DNA of 58,915 bases from Bacteroidales bacterium (GTDB lineage Bacteria; Bacteroidota; Bacteroidia; Bacteroidales; P3), in NCBI GenBank assembly GCA_017509045.1, contig JAFWQP010000127.1, forward strand, positions 1 through 58,915. The letters run 5' to 3'. Below the pieces are notes generated by a model. It saw nothing but the letters and a program-made list of their open reading frames with translations, did no database searches and was not told where the DNA came from. This document shows positions 16,067-23,557 of this stretch, in pieces; the stretch's first letter is position 1, and each line of letters starts with the position of its first letter. A program made the position numbers and the translations under genes.

Positions 16067-16393
16067 ATGACTGAAACCGACATACTCCAGCAACTGCGCG
16101 ACATGCGCTATCCAGGCACCATCGATGTGGTAGCCCCTGTGATGCAACAAGTGCGCAACAAGCCGCTGCTCACCCCTCAATTCAACAAGCTGCAACGCAT
16201 CAAACGCTTCTCCACAGCAGTGGCAGCCTGCCTTATTCTCGCTGTCGGTATTAATGTGACACTCCTCTTTACCCACAACTACGACGAAGCACAGATCAGC
16301 AACATGATTGCCGAAGTATACAACTACCACGCCGACTACGACAATATGGCCGAAGCCGGTTTTGGAGTTGGTATCGTAGAAAGCCTATATTAA
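16067..16393 (+). CDS. Single-TM protein, putative anti-sigma partner
   Basis: A 108-residue protein directly after the sigma factor. The cytoplasmic N-terminus (about 45 residues) is helical, one TM segment follows (STAVAACLILAVGINVTLLF), and a short periplasmic tail ends it. It has no HxxxCxxC zinc motif. Topology and position fit an anti-sigma factor or its relative; the sequence itself is not recognised. Confidence 0.6.
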   Translation: MTETDILQQLRDMRYPGTIDVVAPVMQQVRNKPLLTPQFNKLQRIKRFSTAVAACLILAVGINVTLLFTHNYDEAQISNMIAEVYNYHADYDNMAEAGFGVGIVESLY

Positions 16394-16425
16394 CACCTCT
16401 AAAACTTAAAGCTCAAGCACTGATT

Positions 16426-16926
16426 ATGAAAAAGATAACAACACTACTACTTACCCTCGTATTGGCTGCAACAGTCATGGGTCAACATAAAAACGACCCC
16501 TCTCGCCAACACAAAGAGCCGCCCAAGGTCGAAGAAATGGTCAGCGACCTCTCCGCCATACAAAAAAAGAAGCTTAATACTATCATGGAAAACAGCCGCA
16601 AAGAGGTGGATCGCCTACAGGCTGAGCTCGACAGGGTGCGCAAACAAATCAACGCCCTCATCAACAAAGAAGGTGACAACTCCGACCAAATCTTTCCGCT
16701 CTTCGACCGCGAAGGCGTGCTCCGTGCTGAAATCTCTAAAGAGATGTACCGTACCCGCCAGCAGATTGACAACATACTCACTAAAGAACAACTCGCTGAG
16801 ATGCGTGCCCGCCTAGCCAAAGACTGTAAAAAGAACAGTCCCAAAGATAAAGCGGCTACACCCGCAGCTGCCGGTGACCATTCTAGCGCTCCTGCAGACA
16901 AGCCTCGCAACGCCCGCCGCAGGTGA
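16426..16926 (+). CDS. Periplasmic coiled-coil protein, Spy/CnrX-like
   Basis: A signal peptide (MKKITTLLLTLVLAATVMGQ) is followed by two long charged helices: LSAIQKKKLNTIMENSRKEV continuing through DRLQAELDRVRKQI, and EISKEMYRTRQQIDNILTKE, ending EQLAEMRARLAK. The helical hairpin and the LTKEQ-like motif resemble Spy/CpxP and CnrX-type periplasmic sensors. The C-terminus is low-complexity, Ala- and Lys-rich. With the two preceding genes it would form an envelope-stress circuit in which this protein senses or chaperones in the periplasm. This is inference from topology and context. Confidence 0.6.
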   Translation: MKKITTLLLTLVLAATVMGQHKNDPSRQHKEPPKVEEMVSDLSAIQKKKLNTIMENSRKEVDRLQAELDRVRKQINALINKEGDNSDQIFPLFDREGVLRAEISKEMYRTRQQIDNILTKEQLAEMRARLAKDCKKNSPKDKAATPAAAGDHSSAPADKPRNARRR

Positions 16927-17154
16927 TGTGGTCATTAGTGAGAGCAAAGGTGCCGTTTTCTGTTTTAGTAATTGACTAAATCTATGATTCTTACTACAAA
17001 CGCATAGGTGATGAATCATTCCGAATTGCACCTTTGTGCAATTTTGTGCTTGGTCGAAAGATTATATAATTAGAGAGTTGTATTTGCTTGTATGTTCAGG
17101 GGTGTGAACCGGGAGGGAATAGTGGTCTCACACCTATTGTTATTGAAATTGTCA

Positions 17155-17543
17155 TCAGGTGCCACTTTTTTTCTCAAAAGTGGCGCCCTAATTTCGGGCT
17201 TTTGGGGCATAATACAATAAACTGTCGGCACACCAGATGCTTCCACTCTGCCTTCGCTCCTAATATGGAGGAAAGGTATATCCAAAACGGGATGAAATAC
17301 TCTTCAACGTTGTATAAAGTGAGAGCAGAGAGAGCTTGCTCGCTATGCCGAGCCAAAACAACGTCACGAAGTAACGTTGTATAAAGTGAGAGTAGAGAGA
17401 GCTTGCTCGCTATGCCGAGCCAAACAACGTCACGAAGTAACATTGCGAAAAGCGAGCGAAGAGGGCAAATCCTAAGATTTGCACTATTCCGAGCCAGAGC
17501 AATGTCTCGAAGAAACAACATCTATCTGTTTATCGAATGATCC
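17155..17543 (+). repeat. Dispersed noncoding element, copy 2, with inserted repeat array
   Basis: It begins with a strong hairpin (GCCACTTTT, six-base loop, AAAAGTGGC) at the place of the hairpins in copies 1 and 3. It includes TCTGCCTTCGCTC and ATCCAAAACGGGATGAAA, and ends ATCTGTTTATCGAATGATCC, matching the tails at 4.8 and 36.2 kb. Between body and tail it carries the CCGAGCC module array (17309-17516). The promoter seen in the other two copies is not preserved here. Confidence 0.6.
17309..17516. repeat. Array of three CCGAGCC hairpin modules
   Basis: Two near-identical units of 66-67 bases (17309-17375 and 17376-17441) are followed by a divergent unit of about 75 bases (17441-17516). Units one and two contain GAGCTTGCTCGCTATGCCGAGCC-type sequence (over 20 bases, shown here only by its core ATGCCGAGCC) and the hairpin GTCACGAAGTAAC. 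Unit three has a different stem (GCAAATC/GATTTGC), the core ATTCCGAGCC, and the hairpin GTCTCGAAGAAAC. Other copies are near 27905, 39908 and (inverted) 57346. Confidence 0.75.
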
Positions 17544-17711
17544 ATTTCTTTAGTAATTCAACTGCAATAAAGATTGAAGCTTGACAAATTTGAAAGGTAA
17601 AAATCCAATTAATGACAACAATAATAGTCCAATATGAATTTGAAATGATGGTTGAAATGTGAAAAATCACATTGAATATTAAATTATTCTTAATATAAGA
17701 TTTTTTTTTTG

Positions 17712-17719
17712 TATCTTTG
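17712..17719 (+). promoter_or_regulatory. -7 promoter box (TATCTTTG) of the capnine operon
   Basis: TATCTTTGCAACTG lies about 64 bases upstream of the first gene, behind a T-rich run. The TTTG box is not clear. Confidence 0.6.
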
Positions 17720-17782
17720 CAACTGATTAATTTGGCTTATGATATGTAAGTTGTTTAATGAGAATAATTAAAATTCAATCAC

Positions 17783-19042
17783 ATGAAAGATATATTTGAA
17801 CGCATTAAAGAATCTACTGGCGGTCCGTTGGGCCAGTATCAGAAGTATGCCGACGGTTATTTCTATTTCCCTAAGCTGGAAGGCGAACTGGGACCCGAGA
17901 TGGTCTTCAACGGCAAGAAGGTGCTTAACTGGAGCTTGAACAATTACCTCGGTCTGGCTAACAATCCCGAGGTGCGTGCCGCTGACGAAGAGGGTGCACG
18001 TCGTTGGGGCTTGGCATACCCGATGGGTGCCCGTATGATGAGCGGCAATACCTCTTTGCACGAGGAGGTAGAAGCCATGCTGTGTGAGTATACGCACAAG
18101 AAATATGGCTACTTGCTCAACTTCGGCTACCAGGGCCAGATTAGTATCCTTGATACGGTGGTGACGCTGCGCGACGTGATTGTGTACGACAGCGAGGCAC
18201 ATGCCTGTCTGATCGACGGTTTCCGCGTGACGGGTGCCAAGCGTTTCAAATACCAGCACAACGATATAGAGAGCCTGCGTAAGCAGCTGAGACAGGCAAC
18301 CGCATTGGCTGAGAAGCAGGGCGGTGGTATCTTGGTGGCTACCGAAGGCGTGTACGGCATGGAGGGCGATTTGGGTGCGCTGGATAAGATTGCCGCCCTG
18401 AAGAAGGAGTTCAACTTCCGTCTGCTTATCGACGATGCCCATGGTATGGGTGTGATGGGTCCCGAAGGCCGTGGTACACACACTCATTTCCACTGCGAGG
18501 ATGAGATTGACCTCTACTTCTGCGCCTTTGCTAAGACGATGGCAATCATAGGCGGTTTTATCGGATGCAACGACCCCGACATTATCACCTACTTGCGCAT
18601 GAATATGCGTAGCCAGATTTACGCCAAGAGTCTGCCTATGCCCATCGTGTATGGTGTGAAACGTCGTCTGGAGATTATCAACCAGCATCCCGAATATCGT
18701 GAGAAACTGTGGGAGATTGCCAACCACCTGCAGCATTCGTTGCAGAGCGAAGGTTTTAATACGGGTGTTACCGAGTCGCCTATCACCCCGGTGTTCTTCC
18801 CCGGCGATGTGAACCAGGGCACCAACGTGGTTGTCGACCTGCGTGAGAATTATGGCATCTTCTGCTCCATTGTAGTTTATCCCGTGGTGCCAAAGGGTCA
18901 GATTATGCTCCGCATCATTCCCACCGCAGTCCACACCATGGAACATGCCAATCGCACTATCGAGGTGTTTAAGGAGGTGAAGAAAAAACTGGATGCTGGC
19001 GAGTACAACAAGCCGATGCCGGTAATGAGAATCAAGAAATAA
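17783..19042 (+). CDS. capA: Cysteate fatty-acyltransferase, capnine (sulfonolipid) synthesis
   Basis: A 419-residue PLP enzyme of the alpha-oxoamine synthase family (AONS, KBL, SPT). Motifs: NNYLGLANN, the substrate-site His in SEAHACLIDG, DDAHGMGVMGPEGRG with the PLP-ring Asp and His, and the Schiff-base lysine near residue 251 in CAFAKTMAIIGG. Enzymes of this family condense an amino acid with an acyl thioester and lose CO2. In capnine producers CapA joins cysteate to acyl-ACP. The next two overlapping genes encode a cysteate-synthase-like enzyme and a reductase, which is why capA is preferred over serine palmitoyltransferase or glycine acetyltransferase. Family is certain; cysteate as substrate is inferred from context. 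Confidence 0.8.
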   Translation: MKDIFERIKESTGGPLGQYQKYADGYFYFPKLEGELGPEMVFNGKKVLNWSLNNYLGLANNPEVRAADEEGARRWGLAYPMGARMMSGNTSLHEEVEAMLCEYTHKKYGYLLNFGYQGQISILDTVVTLRDVIVYDSEAHACLIDGFRVTGAKRFKYQHNDIESLRKQLRQATALAEKQGGGILVATEGVYGMEGDLGALDKIAALKKEFNFRLLIDDAHGMGVMGPEGRGTHTHFHCEDEIDLYFCAFAKTMAIIGGFIGCNDPDIITYLRMNMRSQIYAKSLPMPIVYGVKRRLEIINQHPEYREKLWEIANHLQHSLQSEGFNTGVTESPITPVFFPGDVNQGTNVVVDLRENYGIFCSIVVYPVVPKGQIMLRIIPTAVHTMEHANRTIEVFKEVKKKLDAGEYNKPMPVMRIKK

Positions 19043-20259
19043 TGAAGTATCAGATAAGATGTAAGAAATGTGGCAAGGTCGTAGGCGACTTTGCCACATG
19101 GTTTCAACAGGACCAGCAGTGTGCCTGCGGTTCGACATACGCCGAAGTGGAGTATTTTGACTTACCATCGTTTCCGCCCCAAGAGTTGAAGACTGACAGT
19201 TTTCAAGACTTCTATTTCGACTTTCTGCCGCTGATGAGTCGCGACAATATTGTCAGTTGTGGCGAAGGCATGATCGAAATTGAGCGTTGGGACCATTTGG
19301 AGGAGGCAGCAAAGAAGGCGGGTGTGGACTGCGAGGTGTATGTGTGCCGCAACGACCTGAACCAAGGCTGTGGCACGTTTAAGGACATCAGCGCAGCACT
19401 GGCAGCGTCGGTGCTGAAGGAGCAGGGTGTAAAAGAGTATTGCCTTGCTTCGACAGGAAATGCGGGTACTGCCTTTGCCACCTATTTGGCTAAGGCGAGC
19501 ATCCATTTTACCCAGTTTGCTCCATCGTTTATGGATGACGATTCCACCGAAGCCATCAAACAAGTGGGACAGACAGTGGTGATATCCAAAGGCGGATATG
19601 GCGATGCCAAAGCCGAAGCAGCCTCATTCCATAAGGAACAAAAGGTGCTGATTAGCGGAGGTAATACCGACCCACTGCGTATTGAGTCAAAGCGGACCTT
19701 GGTGTTCGAGTGTCTGCGTCAGATGGGCTGTATGCCTACGGTATATATGCAGGCTGTGGCTGGCGGCACAAGTCCATTGGCTTTTGAAAAAGGTTATAGA
19801 GACCTCTGCGCTATGTGTCCCGACAAAGCCTATGAGTTGCCTCGCATGATGTTGGTGCAGCAGGACGAGTGTGACCCTATGGTCTCGGCGTGGGAGAAAG
19901 CCACGGCTGCCGGTTTTCCCGCAGGGTGGGAGCAGCAGTATGAAGCCAAGAAGAACATGCACACGCGAATAGGCATTCTCACGGCTGCTAATCCTGGCAA
20001 CTATCCTTTGGTGGCACCTTTGGTGAAGCGAACCGGAGGTATGTTCATCCGTGTCAAAGAGGCTGAGTTGCCTGAATATGGTCGGCGCATGCTTCATGAA
20101 CAGAATGTGCTGATGGGACCTGCGTCAATGGTTTGCTATGCCGGGTTCTTTGAGGCACTACAGAAGGGTGCTATCCACAATGGTGACAAGGTGCTGTTGA
20201 ACACTGGCGAAGGTTGCAACCGTTCGCAATGGTTTAAGAAAGAAGTTGAAAGCTGTTGA
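19042..20259 (+). CDS. capC: Cysteate synthase (threonine-synthase-like), sulfonolipid synthesis
   Basis: A 405-residue fold-type II PLP enzyme related to threonine synthase. An N-terminal cysteine-rich ribbon (CKKCGK, then CACGS) is followed by the PLP lysine near residue 114 in GCGTFKDIS and the phosphate/PLP loop STGNAGTAFATYLA. The dedicated threonine synthase signature context is altered, as in cysteate synthases that make L-cysteate from O-phosphoserine and sulfite. Its ATG overlaps the TAA of the upstream acyltransferase gene (TAATG), so the proteins are translationally coupled. The gene order supports its assignment to capnine synthesis rather than threonine metabolism. Naming follows the Capnocytophaga pathway. 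Confidence 0.78.
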   Translation: MKYQIRCKKCGKVVGDFATWFQQDQQCACGSTYAEVEYFDLPSFPPQELKTDSFQDFYFDFLPLMSRDNIVSCGEGMIEIERWDHLEEAAKKAGVDCEVYVCRNDLNQGCGTFKDISAALAASVLKEQGVKEYCLASTGNAGTAFATYLAKASIHFTQFAPSFMDDDSTEAIKQVGQTVVISKGGYGDAKAEAASFHKEQKVLISGGNTDPLRIESKRTLVFECLRQMGCMPTVYMQAVAGGTSPLAFEKGYRDLCAMCPDKAYELPRMMLVQQDECDPMVSAWEKATAAGFPAGWEQQYEAKKNMHTRIGILTAANPGNYPLVAPLVKRTGGMFIRVKEAELPEYGRRMLHEQNVLMGPASMVCYAGFFEALQKGAIHNGDKVLLNTGEGCNRSQWFKKEVESC

Positions 20260-21062
20260 TGACCATGCTTTTTAAAAATAAGATAGTTTGGATTACGGGA
20301 GCCTCGTCGGGCATTGGCGAGGCTACCGCCTATCGTTTTGCCCAGGAGGGTGCCACGCTGTTGTTGACAGCGTTGGAAGACGACCTGCTGGAGCAGGTGG
20401 CAAAGCGTTGCAAAAAACTTGGTGCTCCAGATGCGAAGTCTTTGCCTTTTGATATCTCGCAACTCGACCAGCTGGACGGATTGGCGGAAAAGGCTTGGAA
20501 CAGCCTTGGTCGTATCGACATTTTCTACAACAATGCAGGCATCAGTCAGCGAGGTACGGTGGTTGAAACTGAGATGCACGTCTTCCGCAAGGTGATGGAC
20601 ATCGACTTCTACGCTCCTGTGCTATTGACAAAGAACATTCTGCCTAGGATGATAGGGCAGGGGGGAGGACAGCTAGTTGTTACCACCAGCATTGCTGGCT
20701 GCTTTGGTTTCCCGATGCGCTGTGCCTATTCTTCAGCCAAACATGCCTTGTATGGTTTCTTTGAAACCATTCAGGCTGAAAATTACAAGGACAACATCCG
20801 AGTCACGATTGTCTGTCCGGGACGTGTGCAGACCAATATATCCGTCCATGCGTTGGAGAAAGACGGTCGTCAGCATGGCAAGATGGATGCCGGACAGGCT
20901 GGAGGTGTAATACCTCAGCAGGCGGCGGACAAGATTGTGCGTGCTGTATATCGCAAGCGTCGCGAGGTGCTTGTAGGAAAGAAAGAATTGCTGATGGCGT
21001 ACATCAAGCGGTTCTTCCCTGGCTTGTGTGCCCGACTGGCACGCAAGGTTAAAGCGATGTAA
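20259..21062 (+). CDS. capB: Short-chain dehydrogenase, probable 3-dehydrocapnine reductase
   Basis: ATG 20259 overlaps the TGA of the cysteate synthase gene (TGATG); a TTG three bases earlier is unlikely. The protein is about 267 residues: NAD(P) motif TGASSGIGEA near residue 12, NNAG near 90, the catalytic Ser in STTSIAG-like sequence (here TTSIAGCFG), and YSSAK with Tyr and Lys. A C-terminal hydrophobic/basic tail (LLMAYIKRFFPGLCARLARK) suggests membrane association, as in lipid-acting DHRS7-type reductases. It would reduce the 3-keto product of the acyltransferase. The three-gene overlapping operon is self-consistent. Confidence 0.78.
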   Translation: MTMLFKNKIVWITGASSGIGEATAYRFAQEGATLLLTALEDDLLEQVAKRCKKLGAPDAKSLPFDISQLDQLDGLAEKAWNSLGRIDIFYNNAGISQRGTVVETEMHVFRKVMDIDFYAPVLLTKNILPRMIGQGGGQLVVTTSIAGCFGFPMRCAYSSAKHALYGFFETIQAENYKDNIRVTIVCPGRVQTNISVHALEKDGRQHGKMDAGQAGGVIPQQAADKIVRAVYRKRREVLVGKKELLMAYIKRFFPGLCARLARKVKAM

Positions 21063-21252
21063 GGTGGGTTCTATAAATTGCTTTCAAGAGATTTCGAGAC
21101 AGGTTTTGAGCAGATTGATGGCTTTCATGAAGGAGTGATGCGGTGCATCATGACTGAATGAAAGTCAGCAAGATGACAAAAGTAGGCCGAAATCTCAGAA
21201 AAGTATGTAATAAAGTTCTTATTGTTCATACGTGGAATTTATAGAACCCACC
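21063..21252. repeat. Nested palindromic element at a convergent gene end
   Basis: The outer arms are exact 17-base complements: GGTGGGTTCTATAAATT at 21063-21079 and AATTTATAGAACCCACC at 21236-21252. Inside are GAGATTTCG (21088-21096) against CGAAATCTC (21188-21196), then CTTTCAT against ATGAAAG, and GATGC/GCATC at the centre. The element begins one base after the capB-like stop codon. Its right arm forms the last codons of the HdrA-like gene. Arms beginning GGTGGGTT or ending AGAACCCA also occur near 1488 and 40765. Confidence 0.75.
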
Positions 21253-22271
21253 GTAAGTATTTCGTAAGCGGCGGAACGACCGTCGTTGATGGAATCGGTG
21301 AGTGTCATGGGGCGTTTGCAGGCTCCGGCAACAAACAGACCGTGTGCTTCACTTTGGCAATCGTGTAAGTGAGGGTCTTTCGTCTGGGCAAAACCATATT
21401 CGCCACAAATGCGACATTGTGTTGCAAGTTCGCGGGTTCCCTTTGATGCCTCCATGCCGACCATCAGCACCAGAAGGTCGCTTGTCATCTTTAGCGGACG
21501 ACCGAGAAGTGTGTCTTCAGCCTTGATTTGCACTCGTCCGTCGAAGGTGCCGCCAGCTTCAGATATTCTTCCCCTGATGAAGTTCACGCCATATTCCTGT
21601 TGCGCAGTGCGATACATCTCCTCGAAACCTTGACCCCACATTCTGAGGTCCATATAGTAGACGAACACCTCGCAATTTGGCAGCTGTTTCTTTGCCTCGA
21701 TGGCCTGTTTGACGGCAGTGACACAGCAGAGCTTGGAGCAATAGTGGTTGCCCGACTTCTCGTCGCGCGAGCCTACACATTGCAGAAATACAATGCGTTT
21801 GGGGCTCTCACCGAGGCTGTTGACTATTTTCCCTTCCCGTATCATCTTCTCCATTTCCAACGAGGTGTGCACGCCGGGGTAGATGCCGTAGCCCAATTCC
21901 TCCTTGCGACGGGCATCGAAGGGAGTGTAGCCGGTGGCAAGCAGCACAATGTCGTACAGTTCGTCGTTCACTTTCCAAACGGGTGTGCCAGTGAGATTTT
22001 CGGCTTGAAAACCTGTGATATAGGATGGGGTGAGTTGCGCCACCTCGGTATTGCAGCGCAGCGTGATTATGGGATTGTCGAGTTTTGCCCTCATCGCAGC
22101 CGCCACCTCTGCGGCATCGGCGAAATTTGGAAAAAGGAACGCTTTGTCGGTGATGTTGCACAGAGGCTGTGCCTCTTTTTCGAACAGAGTGACGGGACAA
22201 TTGTTTGCTGCCAGCACGGCTGCTGCTTCAATGCCCGCAGGACCGGCACCTAGTATGGCTATTTTCTTCAT
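21219..22271 (-). CDS. HdrA/QmoA-like FAD oxidoreductase
   Basis: A 350-residue flavoprotein, short for HdrA. FAD motif ILGAGPAGIEAAAVLA at the start, the GD-like LLVLMVGMEAS and LFVAGACKRPMTLTDSINDG near the C-terminus, and the cysteine cluster CVGSRDEKSGNHYCSKLCC that holds the HdrA-specific iron-sulfur site. It lacks the extra ferredoxin domains of methanogen HdrA and so resembles QmoA. It would pass electrons between FAD and the Fe-S subunits encoded upstream. It is last in the six-gene cluster. The C-terminal residues GSINSTYEQ are encoded by the arm of a palindromic repeat, which suggests the end of the gene was altered by the element. Confidence 0.85.
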   Translation of the reverse strand: MKKIAILGAGPAGIEAAAVLAANNCPVTLFEKEAQPLCNITDKAFLFPNFADAAEVAAAMRAKLDNPIITLRCNTEVAQLTPSYITGFQAENLTGTPVWKVNDELYDIVLLATGYTPFDARRKEELGYGIYPGVHTSLEMEKMIREGKIVNSLGESPKRIVFLQCVGSRDEKSGNHYCSKLCCVTAVKQAIEAKKQLPNCEVFVYYMDLRMWGQGFEEMYRTAQQEYGVNFIRGRISEAGGTFDGRVQIKAEDTLLGRPLKMTSDLLVLMVGMEASKGTRELATQCRICGEYGFAQTKDPHLHDCQSEAHGLFVAGACKRPMTLTDSINDGRSAAYEILTVGSINSTYEQ

Positions 22272-22289
22272 TTTCTTTAGTTATTATCT

Positions 22290-22320
22290 GACTAGTCCAA
22301 AATCGGATTAGGAGGACTAG
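22290..22320. repeat. ACTAGTCC/GGACTAGT hairpin between hdrA- and hdrB-like genes
   Basis: Eight-base arms ACTAGTCC and GGACTAGT enclose a loop of about 14 bases. It fills most of the 52-base spacer. Confidence 0.55.
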
Positions 22321-22323
22321 TTG

Positions 22324-23376
22324 TTATACTTTCAAAAATTCGGGTTTTTCGGGCGAAGGATGACGAAGGCCGCTCACGCCACGGTATTTCTCTGAGGGAT
22401 TATAGGCGATGCCTATCTTGTCCATCAGTCGTTCGCATTGCACCTGGTGCAGCTGCAATCCCAACGTCCAAGGGTCATAGCCTAGCAGCAGCCCCGCCAG
22501 TTCCTCGTAGGTGAGCACGGGAATGCCGTAGCCTTCTCTGTCGTAGGTCTTGTGCTCCATCTCCGCTATGGTATACTGCCACTTGTCCAAGAACATGCTG
22601 CATCCCGGACAGTTGGTGAGGATAAAGTCGGGCTCGTACGACTCCATCGACTCAAACTTCTTCTTCGTGTTGGCAATGCTGTAGCCACGGTTTTCTTGCA
22701 CCAGATATTGGCGGAAACCAAATCCGCAGCAGTGTCTGCGCTCGGGGTAGTCTATCACCTCGCCGCCCCAAGCCTCGATCATGCCTGCCAGCACGTATGG
22801 GAACTCCGCGTTGCCGATGCCGTGGTGTGAGAAAATCTTGGCATAGTGGCATCCGATATGCTCTACAACCCGCAGTGGCCGCCCGGTGAAGCGGTTCAGC
22901 AGCTGGTACTTCATCTTGGGCTTGAGGTCGAAGCGGAACTTGTAGATGATGTCGCTCGGGTGGACAATGTTCTCAGGCACCTCAAATTCGCGTTTGCACG
23001 CCTCCCAAAGATATTGGCGAGCCTTCTCCTTCAGTTCGGGCTGTTCCTCCCATTTTGTCATCATCTCGGTAAACACGCCGAAGCTGGTGACGCACGACGG
23101 CACATAGTTCTTGTAGCCGTATTCCGTCATCAGCGAGAACAGCCGTGCCACCACCGTCATCGTAGTGTCGAATGGCACCACATCCGAGTGGTAGCCAATG
23201 CCGGTGCAGGTGTGCTGGTGGGGATTGTCGCAGATGTCCTTTCCCAGTTCCTCGCGCAGTATTTTCAAAAATGCCGCCTCCGACCCAGGGAAGAAGGTCT
23301 GCCTGATGCAGCTCCGCTCATAGAAATAATGGTCGTCGGCTATCGCTTTTTGGTATCCGTTCCAGAATCGTTTCAT
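22324..23376 (-). CDS. HdrB-like CCG-domain protein
   Basis: A 350-residue protein of the heterodisulfide reductase subunit B family. The second cysteine-rich domain is classical: GCHYAKIF, RHCCGFGFRQ, and NCPGCSMF. The first is looser (HTCTGIGYHS and SCVTSFG) and may lack one ligand. In HdrB these motifs bind two noncubane [4Fe-4S] clusters that cleave disulfides. Methanogens use CoM-S-S-CoB; this bacterium cannot, so the substrate here is unknown. It lies between the HdrA-like and the membrane HdrD-like genes. Family is firm. Confidence 0.83.
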   Translation of the reverse strand: MKRFWNGYQKAIADDHYFYERSCIRQTFFPGSEAAFLKILREELGKDICDNPHQHTCTGIGYHSDVVPFDTTMTVVARLFSLMTEYGYKNYVPSCVTSFGVFTEMMTKWEEQPELKEKARQYLWEACKREFEVPENIVHPSDIIYKFRFDLKPKMKYQLLNRFTGRPLRVVEHIGCHYAKIFSHHGIGNAEFPYVLAGMIEAWGGEVIDYPERRHCCGFGFRQYLVQENRGYSIANTKKKFESMESYEPDFILTNCPGCSMFLDKWQYTIAEMEHKTYDREGYGIPVLTYEELAGLLLGYDPWTLGLQLHQVQCERLMDKIGIAYNPSEKYRGVSGLRHPSPEKPEFLKV

Positions 23377-23383
23377 GGAATTT

Positions 23384-23556
23384 TAATGTGTTTTTGAATG
23401 TGTTAATGCTTGAATTCTTGAATGTGTTAACGTGTTAATGTGTTAATGTGTGAATCGATTAGCGAATTTATGAATTAACAAATTAACGAATTCATTTGAT
23501 TTACGAATTAACACGTTTACGAATTAACGAATTCAACAAATTTACATATTCTCATT
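23384..23556. repeat. AATGTGTT/TTAACGAA octamer hairpin filling an operon gap
   Basis: Tandem AATGTGTT-type units (from 23384) and TTAACGAA-type units (to about 23540) flank a short centre, GAATCGATTAGCG. Related hairpins occur at 38.7, 46.0, 52.3, 53.4, 57.3 and 57.4 kb. It occupies the whole gap between two cluster genes. Confidence 0.8.
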
Positions 23557-23557
23557 T

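Larger units (their letters stand above)
16927..17782. other. Noncoding gap of 856 bases upstream of the capnine operon
   Basis: It contains the second copy of the dispersed element family (17155-17543) with an inserted array of CCGAGCC modules, then AT-rich sequence and the promoter box for the capnine operon. No coding frame is supported. Frames seen on both strands here run through repeats. Confidence 0.7.

Noticed and set aside
17309-17441. CRISPR-like spacing of repeats
   Set aside because: Only two adjacent units with no unique spacers, and no cas genes; the modules also occur singly and inverted elsewhere.
17783-19042. Serine palmitoyltransferase of the Bacteroides type
   Set aside because: The N-terminus differs from the Bacteroides/Porphyromonas enzyme as I recall it, and the operon partners (cysteate synthase and reductase) favour the capnine pathway; a tree would settle it.
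17768-19168. A 466-codon minus-strand frame opposite the acyltransferase gene
   Set aside because: Antisense shadow of a clearly conserved PLP enzyme; composition is biased and no promoter or domain is present.
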